Shown in pieces: positions 8,129-15,991 of a stretch of DNA of 64,000 bases. The notes under the pieces are model-generated. The model ran no database searches, was not told the DNA's origin, and saw only the letters and a program-made list of their open reading frames with translations. Within the stretch, counting starts at the first letter, position 1. Every line of letters begins with the position of its first letter. The position numbers and the translations under genes were made by a program. The stretch lies in the NCBI RefSeq assembly GCF_004341385.1, contig NZ_SLXE01000011.1, positions 12,990-76,989 on the forward strand, in the 5' to 3' direction. The DNA is from Uruburuella suis (GTDB lineage: Bacteria; Pseudomonadota; Gammaproteobacteria; Burkholderiales; Neisseriaceae).

Positions 8129-8468
8129 CGGGCGGAATCGGGCGTTCTTCAAAGTGTTGTATTTTAATGGTTTGCTGTGGGTGCCGCAAACGTTCAGACG
8201 GCTTTTGCGTGAAAAAATACATCATTGTATGTAAATTGCTGATATTGCTTTATTTCAAGTGCGAGGAAAAAATACCACACTTTTGTGCGAGCCGGCATGA
8301 AAAGGTGTAGTAAAATTTCATATGAATAAAACGGCGGTGCTGAAGCATGGCTGAATGGATATGCAATTGAAATAATTGAGGGTTTGTGTTTTCAAGGCTT
8401 TGAAAATCAAACAGGCCGTCTGAAAATGCGTTGCTTGGTTTAGCTGCGCTTTCAGACGGCCTGTTTGC
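8129..8468. other. Intergenic region upstream of mlaF
   Basis: This stretch holds the presumed mla promoter, a partial DUS near 8192, AT-rich sequence without a convincing gene, and a DUS hairpin (8409-8466) that ends the leftward repair operon. Confidence 0.6.
8409..8466 (-). terminator. DUS-pair terminator of the ada-alkB unit
   Basis: The arms AAACAGGCCGTCTGAAA and TTTCAGACGGCCTGTTT form a 17-bp stem immediately after the last stop of the alkylation repair operon. Confidence 0.7.
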
Positions 8469-8621
8469 TTACTGGGTAACTTTCTGATTATTGGCCGTAT
8501 TGCCCGAATAGGCAAACAGCGCTTTCAAAGCAAACGCCAATGTTTCCGCATCCACAATGCCGAGCACATGGCGGCTGTCGTAAAGTTGCAGCAGAAACCC
8601 CGCCATTTCCTTATTGCTCAC
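8469..8621 (-). CDS. Small ORF coupled to alkB, unknown function
   Basis: A 50-residue frame begins with GTG at 8621, overlapping the alkB stop in a GTGA (8618-8621), and ends just before the operon terminator. The peptide reads as one amphipathic domain containing FLLQLYDSRHVLGIVDAETL. An in-frame ATG six codons in is an alternative start. The stop-start overlap and the position inside the transcript support a real gene. I recognise no family. Confidence 0.45.
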   Translation of the reverse strand: MSNKEMAGFLLQLYDSRHVLGIVDAETLAFALKALFAYSGNTANNQKVTQ

Positions 8622-9244
8622 TCCCCCATCACCCGAAACGTCAAACTCACCCTCGGCTCGTGCACTTTGGTGCTTTTCATCACTGCGTGCAGCCAATGGC
8701 GCTGGGTGTTGCCGCGCATCACAATCAGCTGGCCGTGTTGCAGCAGCATTTCGCGTTTTTCCTGCGTGCGTTTGTGTTTGAAGGCGAATTTGCGGGTGGC
8801 GCCGAAGCTCAGCGAGGCGATGGCGCTGCCCGGTGCCAGCTCTTTTTCGTCGTCGCTGTGCCACGCCATGCCTTGTGTGCCGTCTGCATAAAGGTTGAGC
8901 AGGCAGGAATTGAACTGCGCGGGGCTGACGGCGGCAAGCTGGGTTTCTACCATTTGTTTGATGTCGAGCAGCAGCGGCTGCCATAAAAGTGCGGTGCGGC
9001 GGATGCCGGAATAAGTGTAGGCAAACGCGCGTTCGCCATACCACGCCACTTGGCGCGCGGTGGTGCGGTGTTGGCCGAACACCACCGCTTCATCGTGCCG
9101 CCAGTCGATTTCGGCCAGCAAAGTGCGCAGATATGCATCGGCTTGCGCAGACGGGAACACGATGCCGTAGTCGTTTACCGTGCCGTCATAAGGCAGCAGA
9201 TTATCGCTTGGTTGCGGCGCGAAGCCGAATAAATCCGCCATCAT
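8618..9244 (-). CDS. alkB: AlkB-like 2-oxoglutarate/Fe(II) DNA demethylase
   Basis: This enzyme oxidatively removes methyl groups from N1-methyladenine and N3-methylcytosine in DNA. The 208-residue product has the double-stranded beta-helix iron ligands His129 and Asp131 (WHSDDE) and a distal His in HWLHAV (186). The 2-oxoglutarate arginines are in the C-terminal RVSLTFR (198 and 204). The layout resembles AlkB2/AlkB3-type proteins. I take the ATG at 9244 because it overlaps the stop of the upstream ada gene as ATGA. Longer upstream extensions lie inside the ada coding sequence and are not likely. The gene forms an adaptive-response unit with ada. Confidence 0.92.
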   Translation of the reverse strand: MMADLFGFAPQPSDNLLPYDGTVNDYGIVFPSAQADAYLRTLLAEIDWRHDEAVVFGQHRTTARQVAWYGERAFAYTYSGIRRTALLWQPLLLDIKQMVETQLAAVSPAQFNSCLLNLYADGTQGMAWHSDDEKELAPGSAIASLSFGATRKFAFKHKRTQEKREMLLQHGQLIVMRGNTQRHWLHAVMKSTKVHEPRVSLTFRVMGE

Positions 9245-10077
9245 TCTGCCGCCTGTGCCGGTGCCAATTCTTTGGCCAACAAAGCCATTTTGCGGCCGCG
9301 TTGCCAGCGGTAGCCGCCGATAATGCCGCTTTCGCGAATCACGCGGTGGCAGGGAATCAGCACCGCCACCGGATTGCTGCCCACCGCACTGCCCACGGCG
9401 CGGGCGGCGTTGGTTTGGCCGATGGCCGCGGCGATGCTGCCATAGCTTTTCAGGCAGCCTGAAGGAATCTGCAACAGCGCCTGCCACACTTTAAGCTGAA
9501 ACGGCGTGCCTTTTAAATGCAGCGGCACCGTGTCGGGCGCGCCCCCGCCAAACACCGCCAAAGCGCGCGCGTGCAAAGGGCTGGCTTGCTGCACCCGCTC
9601 GGCAGCGGGATATTCCGCCGCCAAATCGGCCAAAGCCTGCGCGCGCTCGTCGGCAAACGCCATAAAACACACGCCTTTTGCCGTGGCCGCCACCAGCACC
9701 TCGCCAAACGGCGTGGGCGCAAACGCATAATCAATGCGCAGGCCGGCGCCGCCGCTTTTGTATTCGCCCGGCGTCATCCCCTCGATGTGCACAAACAAAT
9801 CATGCAAGCGCCCGCCACCCGAAAGCCCCGCCTGCCACGCCGCCTCCTGCACACTGCCTTGCTGCTGCAACACCTGCTTGGCATGTTTGATGCTGATGTG
9901 CTGCAACATCTTTTTCGGGCTCACCCCCGCCCACGCCTGAAACTGGCGCTGCAAATGCGCCGCGCTCACATGCACTTGCGCCGCCACCGCCGCCAACGAA
10001 GGCTGCTCCTGCGCGTGGTCGTAAAGGTATTCAATGGCCGCCGCCATGCGGGCAAATTGGATTTGTTCGCTGTTCAT
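9241..10077 (-). CDS. ada: Ada-type AraC regulator fused to O6-methylguanine-DNA methyltransferase
   Basis: The 278-residue protein joins an AraC-type helix-turn-helix domain (about residues 10-108) to an O6-alkylguanine methyltransferase domain. The acceptor cysteine is Cys243 in IPCHRVI, and the preceding SYGSIAAAIG and NPVAVL segments are typical. The N-terminal zinc-binding phosphotriester domain of E. coli Ada (with its Cys38 sensor) is absent, so signal sensing must differ or rely on the OGT domain. It is the first gene of a leftward unit with alkB. A TTCAGGCAGCCTGAA at 9449-9463 inside the gene is a foreign-dialect DUS word. Confidence 0.9.
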   Translation of the reverse strand: MNSEQIQFARMAAAIEYLYDHAQEQPSLAAVAAQVHVSAAHLQRQFQAWAGVSPKKMLQHISIKHAKQVLQQQGSVQEAAWQAGLSGGGRLHDLFVHIEGMTPGEYKSGGAGLRIDYAFAPTPFGEVLVAATAKGVCFMAFADERAQALADLAAEYPAAERVQQASPLHARALAVFGGGAPDTVPLHLKGTPFQLKVWQALLQIPSGCLKSYGSIAAAIGQTNAARAVGSAVGSNPVAVLIPCHRVIRESGIIGGYRWQRGRKMALLAKELAPAQAAE

Positions 10078-10733
10078 CGTGCTGCTCCTGCGGTTTATTT
10101 AAAGCCATGCTAAAACAAATTCAAAATAGAAACGACCCGATTCTTGCGGTTTTGAAGAAAATATGGAAATAAGGCCGTCTGAAACCGCACTTTGCTTTAA
10201 ACAAGTGTTTTCAGACGGCCTTAGTTTTTACTTCTGCATCTTTGCTGAACGGGATAACAAACATTTTTCCGGAGCAATATACTGCCTGCAAAGAGCCGGA
10301 AATACCCCGTGCTCATCACACAAGTCCATCGTCAAGGCTTGCAATTTATTTTCCACACAGACAACTGACACTCAATCGCCGCCTTTTCCGATAACGCCCA
10401 CCCCCTAAAAACGAAATAGCCAGCATCATGCGCACCATACTGCCGCTGTTGCCCGAGCACCAAGAATGTGCCGGGCTGGAGATTGTATGTGTACCGTACC
10501 TATTAAGCACAAAACTCACTCCTGTGTTGGTGATCTTTCAGATGGCATTTTGCTTTTGGGCGAGTCAAAAAGAATATCGCTTAAATCTTAGTCAAGAAAC
10601 AGAATTATTATATTTACATGATGAGATACAAAAAGCAGTATTTATATGAACCAGCATTTATCTATGAAGGCTATTTTCTCCTTGCCAACCCTTGCTTTTT
10701 TTAGCAGCGTAATTTTGACCTACCACCGCTTTT
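10078..10733. other. Intergenic stretch at the left edge of the defence island
   Basis: It contains a DUS hairpin (10172-10221) and then a composition change near 10490 from GC-rich to AT-rich. A 73-codon frame from the ATG at 10428 starts MRTILPLLPEHQECAGLEIV in GC-rich sequence and continues into AT-rich sequence. It could be the 5' stub of a gene cut by the island's insertion, but I recognise no family. Confidence 0.5.
10172..10221. terminator. DUS-pair hairpin
   Basis: AGGCCGTCTGAA at 10172-10183 faces TTCAGACGGCCT at 10210-10221. The loop starts ACCGCACTTTGCTTT, a sequence repeated in the loop of another DUS hairpin at 14242. Confidence 0.55.
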
Positions 10734-12461
10734 TTAATCATTTTTCCAAGACTTGGAGAAAGATGCACTTCTTGATTCCGGTTTAAATTCAGGCGCTTTA
10801 ATTTTTACTTTCATAGGAAAAGGAAAATCCACACCTAATAATAATGCCTCTCCCTGACCTAAAACAGGCAAGAAAGCCGCAGAACGATTATCTATTGCAC
10901 CTACTGCTTTTTTAACTATTTCCTGATCTTTCTCATTGGTTAAACGATGAACAATCAAAGTACCTATTTGACTGAGTACATCTTCAGGGATATCTCTTGG
11001 ACGTTGGGTTGCAATCACAACATTTAAGCCGTATTTCCTACCTTCTTTGGCAATATCGCCAAATGTATTTAAATTCATTTTGTTGATCTCATCACCAATT
11101 ACTTTATTTAAAAATTGATGTGATTCATCAATAAACACAATTAACGGTTTTTCATGGCTAATCATATTATCTCTTGCACAAGCAAGCAATTTCCGTCCTA
11201 TTGCATTAACTAACAACTCTCTGGCATTAGCCTCAAATGGCACAGCAGATAAGTCTAATCGAACGACTCCATTTTCAGATTGACAAATTTCATCAATAAC
11301 AACTGGAATTGTTTTAAGTGTTTCATCACAATCTAACATCCATTGTAAGTGCGAATTATTTTGCATAGCTTTAATTCGGGAAATAAGATTTAAGCAATAC
11401 CCAATATCATTATCTGCCCTCTTTCCCCATATAGAAGGGTCGGGATTTTGAGATGATCCACCTGTAGGCCATACACATTCCAAAATAATTTGTTCAGCTA
11501 AATTTGAAAATTTCCAAGAAATGTTTTGGAAGTTTTGAGTAATGGATTGAACGGCAATCTCAAAAGGCTGTTTTTTTTGTTCAGCTTTTTCTAAATTGCC
11601 CGTAGTTTTTATAGATAAATTATGATTAGTTTGGCCTTCGCACTGGGTTACAACTTTCAAGCTGCGGATAGCCTCTTCAAGTTTTGGAGCCTGACTTCCT
11701 GCAGATGGTCTAAGCAATGCCCTTATATCTGAGTCAGTAAACATCCAATGTGGATACGCTACTTTATTTTGTTCAGTTGCATCAAGGTGCTCACCTACAT
11801 AATAGCTATTAGCATAGGAAAGATTAGCATATTCTCCGGTTGCATCCAGTAATAATACTTTTCCACCTTCTTGATGAATATTTTCAATAAGATTTGCCAT
11901 TGTATAACTTTTGCCACCGCCAGTTGAACCCAAAATAGCACAATGACGAGAAAAAAGTTTTTCTGGTGTTAAATTTATTGTAACGGAGGAATTCCCAGCC
12001 ATTTCGGCAACTGGAAGTTGAATATTACTATCATAACTATTTATTTTACCTTCAGCTAAAAGTGACACCAATTTGGGATGAGCGGCATAAATTTGTGCGC
12101 CTAATTTAGGATATTGTTTAATTCCTTTATGGTTAACACCTGTTTCAACATCCACACTGACCAATAATTGAACCAAACCTATTGGATTATTGGCAAAATA
12201 AATATCATCTAGGCCATCAACACTGAGTCTTTCCCCATTTTCTAGCCAAACTTTAATCACTCTTCCCAAAATTGAAGTTTGCCCGCAGTCAATAAAAATA
12301 AACTCATTAACTTCACCAATGGGAACACGGCTTCCTAGAAGCCAAACCTGTTCTCCTGTGCCCGCTTTAGTTAAATTAATTTTTGCCTCGGTAGCGGATA
12401 TTTCCGTTAAACTTCCAATTCTCCGCTTAATATCATGAGGTGAAAACCATACATTCATCAT
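10734..12461 (-). CDS. HerA-like ATPase of a SIR2-HerA antiphage system
   Basis: This 575-residue protein is a HerA/FtsK-type motor of the DUF87 group. It has an N-terminal HAS-barrel-like region (about 10-110), Walker A GSTGGGKS (178-185), Walker B LIVFIDESH (440-448) and a C-terminal ATQRPRDIPEDVL arginine-finger/sensor segment. HerA ATPases form hexameric rings on DNA. Paired with SIR2 proteins they form an antiphage complex in which SIR2 destroys NAD+ and HerA supplies a nuclease/ATPase ring. It overlaps the upstream SIR2 gene by ATGA (12458-12461). The DNA is AT-rich and lacks DUS, which suggests acquisition from outside the usual uptake pool. Confidence 0.9.
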   Translation of the reverse strand: MMNVWFSPHDIKRRIGSLTEISATEAKINLTKAGTGEQVWLLGSRVPIGEVNEFIFIDCGQTSILGRVIKVWLENGERLSVDGLDDIYFANNPIGLVQLLVSVDVETGVNHKGIKQYPKLGAQIYAAHPKLVSLLAEGKINSYDSNIQLPVAEMAGNSSVTINLTPEKLFSRHCAILGSTGGGKSYTMANLIENIHQEGGKVLLLDATGEYANLSYANSYYVGEHLDATEQNKVAYPHWMFTDSDIRALLRPSAGSQAPKLEEAIRSLKVVTQCEGQTNHNLSIKTTGNLEKAEQKKQPFEIAVQSITQNFQNISWKFSNLAEQIILECVWPTGGSSQNPDPSIWGKRADNDIGYCLNLISRIKAMQNNSHLQWMLDCDETLKTIPVVIDEICQSENGVVRLDLSAVPFEANARELLVNAIGRKLLACARDNMISHEKPLIVFIDESHQFLNKVIGDEINKMNLNTFGDIAKEGRKYGLNVVIATQRPRDIPEDVLSQIGTLIVHRLTNEKDQEIVKKAVGAIDNRSAAFLPVLGQGEALLLGVDFPFPMKVKIKAPEFKPESRSASFSKSWKND

Positions 12462-13699
12462 TTGTCCTCTATCATAATTTTTTGAAAGATTTTGAAAATA
12501 TTTTCTTCTGGTGTTGCCTTATTTCTGTCGGGAAGTTGCTGCACAAAATCAGCAAAACTGCTATCTATAAGTGTGATTCTAGAATCTCCGGCTTTAACAG
12601 ACTCTATTAAGAGTTTTCGAATTTCTTTATTAAATGAACCCTCTTCATTAAATAAGGAGCGAGTACTGATCATTAACAATAGTTCTGGATTAGTCCTTAG
12701 TGCCATTGTGATGGCATTATTGATATGTTTATCATTAAAACCGAAGCCTAAACATAAAATAGCAGTTTTAGGTTTTTGTATCGCTTCCAAAAAACTGGAT
12801 ATCATATCCAAATAAGGAGACTCATAAGATGTTTGATATTTGTTACTGCTAGGATAAATAATAACTGGCTCACCTATTTGTTCATTAGATATTCTTTTGT
12901 GAATACCTTGTTCTGTTTTCACCCAGTCTACGGAACCATGAATCTTATAGAGATGGAATACATTAGGCAAATAAGTGCTTGTTTTATCATTGGACTGGAC
13001 TCTATGTACAATATCATAATGAAACCAAATAGGATTAAATTGATATGGTTGAGAATATTCAAAACCATCAATTACAATCATCCCAATATTGGAAGCTGAC
13101 GTTTCAAAGGCTAAATCATAATTTGTTGTAAAAACCTTTAACCGCTTTTGTTTAGGTTGTCTTTTTCCCAAGACTCTCAATAATTTATTATGATGCTCCC
13201 AGTCTTTATGGCTCTTGATTTTGTTAGTAAAGTCTGTTTCTTCTAATATTCTATTTTTAGCATTTTTAACAAAATTCTCTAATTGCTTTAGTCTGCGTTC
13301 AGATAAGCTTCTCAAGGATAAAAATGTATCGCAGCGTGATAAAAGTAATTCAATATCATGGGCTATACATTCATTGCCGTTTTTATCTTTCCATTTTTCA
13401 GCAAAATCATCATATTTAGTATAGTTTTTTATATCATCAAATATTTTTTCATCCATTGTGTAACAGGCATGCCAGAGATCAGTCATGCTTGGTGCTACTT
13501 TATCACCGGTAGAAATGTTAAATGTTAATGATGTGCCTGAACCTGCCAAAATGATAATATTTTCAGCATCTAAAATTTGATTCAAAGATTTATGTAGTAA
13601 TGCTTGATATTTTTTTTGTTCGTCATCTTGTTGGTCGGTGAGGTCTAGTTCAACGGGCTCTTTGCTAGAAATATCTGAAGATAAAAATTTAATGCTCAT
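12458..13699 (-). CDS. SIR2-family NADase of a SIR2-HerA antiphage system
   Basis: The 413-residue protein has a SIR2-like NAD-binding fold. Visible motifs are LAGSGTSL (51-58), TTNYD (191-195), KIHGSVDW with the likely catalytic His254, and LGFGFNDKHIN near residue 320. In defence systems such domains hydrolyse NAD+ when phage is sensed, stopping the infected cell. The start is secure: AGGAGG lies 4 bases before the ATG at 13699. It is the first gene of a two-gene operon with the HerA ATPase, with which related pairs form one large complex. A palindrome at 13721-13733 upstream may be an operator. AT-rich composition sets the pair apart from its neighbours. Confidence 0.9.
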   Translation of the reverse strand: MSIKFLSSDISSKEPVELDLTDQQDDEQKKYQALLHKSLNQILDAENIIILAGSGTSLTFNISTGDKVAPSMTDLWHACYTMDEKIFDDIKNYTKYDDFAEKWKDKNGNECIAHDIELLLSRCDTFLSLRSLSERRLKQLENFVKNAKNRILEETDFTNKIKSHKDWEHHNKLLRVLGKRQPKQKRLKVFTTNYDLAFETSASNIGMIVIDGFEYSQPYQFNPIWFHYDIVHRVQSNDKTSTYLPNVFHLYKIHGSVDWVKTEQGIHKRISNEQIGEPVIIYPSSNKYQTSYESPYLDMISSFLEAIQKPKTAILCLGFGFNDKHINNAITMALRTNPELLLMISTRSLFNEEGSFNKEIRKLLIESVKAGDSRITLIDSSFADFVQQLPDRNKATPEENIFKIFQKIMIEDK

Positions 13700-13720
13700 A
13701 TAACCTCCTAATGTAATTTA

Positions 13721-13733
13721 AGTATTGAATACT
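13721..13733. promoter_or_regulatory. Palindrome upstream of the SIR2 gene
   Basis: AGTATTGAATACT is a perfect 6-1-6 inverted repeat about 22 bases before the SIR2 start codon, close to where RNA polymerase should bind. No regulator gene is adjacent. Confidence 0.35.
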
Positions 13734-13835
13734 ACATATAATTTAGCGTTTGTTAAATAAGAAAATTAATCTGAAGAAATGTCGGAAATTATGAACTTAT
13801 CAAATAATTAAACCCTCACCAACGCCATCATCCCC

Positions 13836-14138
13836 TCAAAACGAATACAAAGCCGATTTTCTGCCGGATGCTTCTTCTTTCACGCTTAATATCCCTTTCC
13901 CCGCCAATGATTTCGTAAACCGATTGGCAGTAGCGGGCGGAATGCCGGTCAGTTCGGCAAGGCGGCTGTTGCGGAAAACGGGATGGGTAAATACAAAATC
14001 AAGCACCGTTAATGAATGTTTGGAGGACAGCGTTTCAGTAAACACGGTTTTCATTCCTTCATATAGCGCATGGATATTTTGGACGATGGCCAGATTATGT
14101 ACCGCTTGTAAAAAGAAGGCGCACCAATTGTTCCAATT
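13836..14138 (-). pseudogene. C-terminal remnant of a Fic-family protein
   Basis: The frame is open from just after an in-frame stop at 14139-14141 down to the stop at 13836. It encodes NWCAFFLQAVHNLA, then YEGMKTVFTE, a winged helix-turn-helix with FRNSRLAELTGIPPATANRF and the end GRKSALYSF. This is the arrangement seen after the catalytic domain in Fic adenylyltransferase proteins. The HPFxxGN(G)R catalytic motif and everything upstream are missing. A 72-residue product could start at the ATG at 14054, but I regard the locus as a decayed toxin-like gene. It abuts the SIR2-HerA pair. Confidence 0.6.
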
Positions 14139-14162
14139 TTACCAATCAAAAATCCATAAAAA

Positions 14163-14243
14163 TGATTAACAAAAAATCTTGTCAATCACCCATGAGGTAC
14201 AACAATGCTTGTTAATCAATTTAATCTGCTTTTGATTAACAAG
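14163..14243. repeat. Three copies of TGATTAACAA in alternating orientation
   Basis: TGATTAACAA occurs at 14163-14172 and 14233-14242 and its complement at 14209-14218. The last two form a perfect 12-bp inverted repeat (14208-14219 and 14232-14243). They lie between the Fic remnant and the SDR gene and look like clustered binding sites. Confidence 0.4.
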
Positions 14244-14279
14244 GCCGTCTGAAACCGCACTTTGCTTTTCAGACGGCCT
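14242..14279. terminator. DUS-pair hairpin
   Basis: AGGCCGTCTGAA at 14242-14253 faces TTCAGACGGCCT at 14268-14279. The loop ACCGCACTTTGCTT resembles that of the hairpin at 10172. Confidence 0.5.
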
Positions 14280-14336
14280 CAAGTATATTAAAACAGCGAA
14301 TTCAAGCATGAAACAAGCATTCAATAAGGAAATCCA

Positions 14337-15005
14337 ATGAAAGTGATGATTTTCGGTGCCAGCGGCATGGTGGGGCAAAGCGTGTTGCGGCAGGCTTTGC
14401 AGGCGGATGATGTCGGCGAAGTGGCGGTGGTTGTGCGCAAGCCTTTGTCGCAGCAGCACGCCAAATTGCGGCAGATTATCGCCGCCGATTTGGGCCGTGC
14501 TCAAGCCGAGCTGGCGCAGCTGCGCGATTTCGACGGCTGCTTTTACTGCGTCGGCGTTACCTCCGGCGGCATGAACGAAGCCGATTACCGCGCCTTTACC
14601 CACGACATGACGCTGGCGGTGGCCGATGCGCTGCTGCCGCACAACCCGAAGCTGCATTTCGTCTATATCTCCGGTGCGGGTGCCGACAGCAGCGAGCAGG
14701 GCAAAACCATGTGGGCGCGGGTGCGCGGCACCACTGAAAACGCACTGCTCAAACGCGGCTTTGCGCAGGTAAACAATTTCCGCCCCGCCTTTATCGAGCC
14801 CATCGGCGTGCAGTCGCAAACCGCCTCCTACCGCTGGATGTACCGCCTGATGACGCCGTTTTTCCCGCTGATCAATCGCTTCAGCGCCTCCGCCCTCACC
14901 AGCGTGCAACTGGGCAACGCCATGCTCAACGCCGTGCGCTTCAACGAAAACCGCCCGGTGCTGGAAGCGGCAGAAATCCGGGCGCTGGGCGAGCGGCGGG
15001 CGTGA
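14337..15005 (+). CDS. NAD(P)-binding Rossmann-fold protein (atypical SDR)
   Basis: The 222-residue product starts with MKVMIFGASGMVGQSVLRQAL, a GxSGxxG dinucleotide-binding loop. It continues with CFYCVGVTSGGMNE and FVYISGAGADS, typical of small NAD(P)H-binding epimerase-like proteins. The canonical YxxxK pair of classical SDRs is not evident, so whether it is an enzyme or a redox sensor is open. AAGGAA precedes the ATG by 6 bases. It is monocistronic as far as I can see, followed by a DUS-type hairpin of a different dialect. Confidence 0.82.
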   Translation: MKVMIFGASGMVGQSVLRQALQADDVGEVAVVVRKPLSQQHAKLRQIIAADLGRAQAELAQLRDFDGCFYCVGVTSGGMNEADYRAFTHDMTLAVADALLPHNPKLHFVYISGAGADSSEQGKTMWARVRGTTENALLKRGFAQVNNFRPAFIEPIGVQSQTASYRWMYRLMTPFFPLINRFSASALTSVQLGNAMLNAVRFNENRPVLEAAEIRALGERRA

Positions 15006-15031
15006 TGTTTATCGCGTATCGCGGTAAAGAA

Positions 15032-15079
15032 AGGCTGCCTGAAACCGCACTTTCGCTTTAAAACGGGTTTTCAGGCAGC
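15032..15079. terminator. Hairpin of variant DUS AGGCTGCCTGAA
   Basis: AGGCTGCCTGAA at 15032-15043 faces TTCAGGCAGC at 15070-15079. This is the Simonsiella-type uptake word, not the AGGCCGTCTGAA used elsewhere here. Confidence 0.55.
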
Positions 15080-15206
15080 GTAGGATGTGTGGCGCAATCG
15101 TGTATATAGAAGCCGTTTAAACCGCATGCGAGGTTGTGTCGCACACGCTACACGCGGTTTAAAATTGATTATTTTTATATCCGTTTTCTTTGATTTCACT
15201 ATAAAA

Positions 15207-15232
15207 AGGCCGTCTGAAACCGTTCAGACGGC
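15207..15232. terminator. DUS-pair hairpin
   Basis: AGGCCGTCTGAA at 15207-15218 pairs with TTCAGACGGC at 15223-15232 across a 4-base loop. Confidence 0.5.
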
Positions 15233-15338
15233 TATATCGATATCAGCGGCACAGCGGCTTCGGCGCGTTGGCGCTGGGTTTGTTGTGGGACATGGCGCAG
15301 GCGAATATTTTTTAATAAAGCAATCATAAGGAGGTTTT

Positions 15339-15980
15339 ATGAACATTCTGATTATCGGCGCCAACGGCCGCGTCGGCTCTCAATTGGCGCAAATATTGGC
15401 CGAGCAAGGGCATATTGTGCACGCTGCCGCCCGCCGCGCAAGCCCGGATTGGGCGCACGAAAATATCCGCCATCAAGCGCTCGACCTCACCGCGCCGCTG
15501 GCCGACATCAGCCAAATTATTGCCGCCATCCGCCCCGATGCGGTGTATTTCACCGCCGGTTCGCGCGGCAAAAACCTGTTGCAGGTGGATGCGTTTGGCG
15601 CGGTGAAAGCCATGCAGGCCGCCAAAGCCAACGGCGTGCAGCGCTTTATCCTGCTCAGCTCGGTGTTTGCCTTGCAGCCCGAGCGTTGGGGCGAAAAATT
15701 CCTGGCCGACATCACCGATTATAATATTGCCAAATATTTTGCCGACCACTGGCTGGTGCACAACAGCGGCCTTAACTACACCCTATTGCAGCCCGGCGCT
15801 TTGCAGGAAACCGCCGCCAGCGGCAAGATTCAAATCAATGTGGTCGAGCCGCTGCCCAATGCCATCGGCAATGTGGCCGCCACACTGGCCGCCTTGCTGA
15901 ACGCGCCGAACACCATCGGCAAAGTCATCAGCATGGCTGATGGCAGCACACCAATTGCCACCGCACTTGAGGCCGTCTGA
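15339..15980 (+). CDS. NAD(P)-binding Rossmann-fold protein (atypical SDR)
   Basis: The 213-residue product opens with MNILIIGANGRVGSQLAQIL, a GxNGxxG nucleotide-binding loop. FILLSSVFAL and YNIAKYFADHWL follow; the latter may supply the Tyr-Lys pair (YNIAK near residue 129). It belongs to the small NmrA/YwnB-like NAD(P)H-binding group. AAGGAGG lies 5 bases before the ATG. The last codons EAV and the stop TGA are written by a DUS (15970-15981). The flavin reductase gene begins 11 bases later, so the two probably share a transcript. Confidence 0.82.
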   Translation: MNILIIGANGRVGSQLAQILAEQGHIVHAAARRASPDWAHENIRHQALDLTAPLADISQIIAAIRPDAVYFTAGSRGKNLLQVDAFGAVKAMQAAKANGVQRFILLSSVFALQPERWGEKFLADITDYNIAKYFADHWLVHNSGLNYTLLQPGALQETAASGKIQINVVEPLPNAIGNVAATLAALLNAPNTIGKVISMADGSTPIATALEAV

Positions 15981-15991
15981 AAGAATTAAAT

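Larger units (their letters stand above)
15006..15338. other. Intergenic stretch with two uptake-sequence hairpins
   Basis: It holds an AGGCTGCCTGAA hairpin (15032-15079) and a standard DUS hairpin (15207-15232). Between 15235 and 15323 a frame reading RYQRHSGFGALALGLLWDMA to a TAA could be the tail of a lost membrane protein gene, but this is weak. Confidence 0.45.

Noticed and set aside
8618..9487. Longer alkB starting at 9487
   Set aside because: The extension reads the ada gene out of frame. The ATG at 9244 overlaps the ada stop and fits the family's N-terminus.
11571..11578. A T8 (A8 in coding sense) tract in herA as a phase-variation switch
   Set aside because: The tract encodes Q-K-K in a Lys-rich linker and is short for slippage control in Neisseria. 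Composition alone explains it.
14166..14909. A 247-codon minus-strand frame over the SDR gene
   Set aside because: It is antisense to a gene with a clear Rossmann motif and a good ribosome site, and its own product has no recognisable domain.
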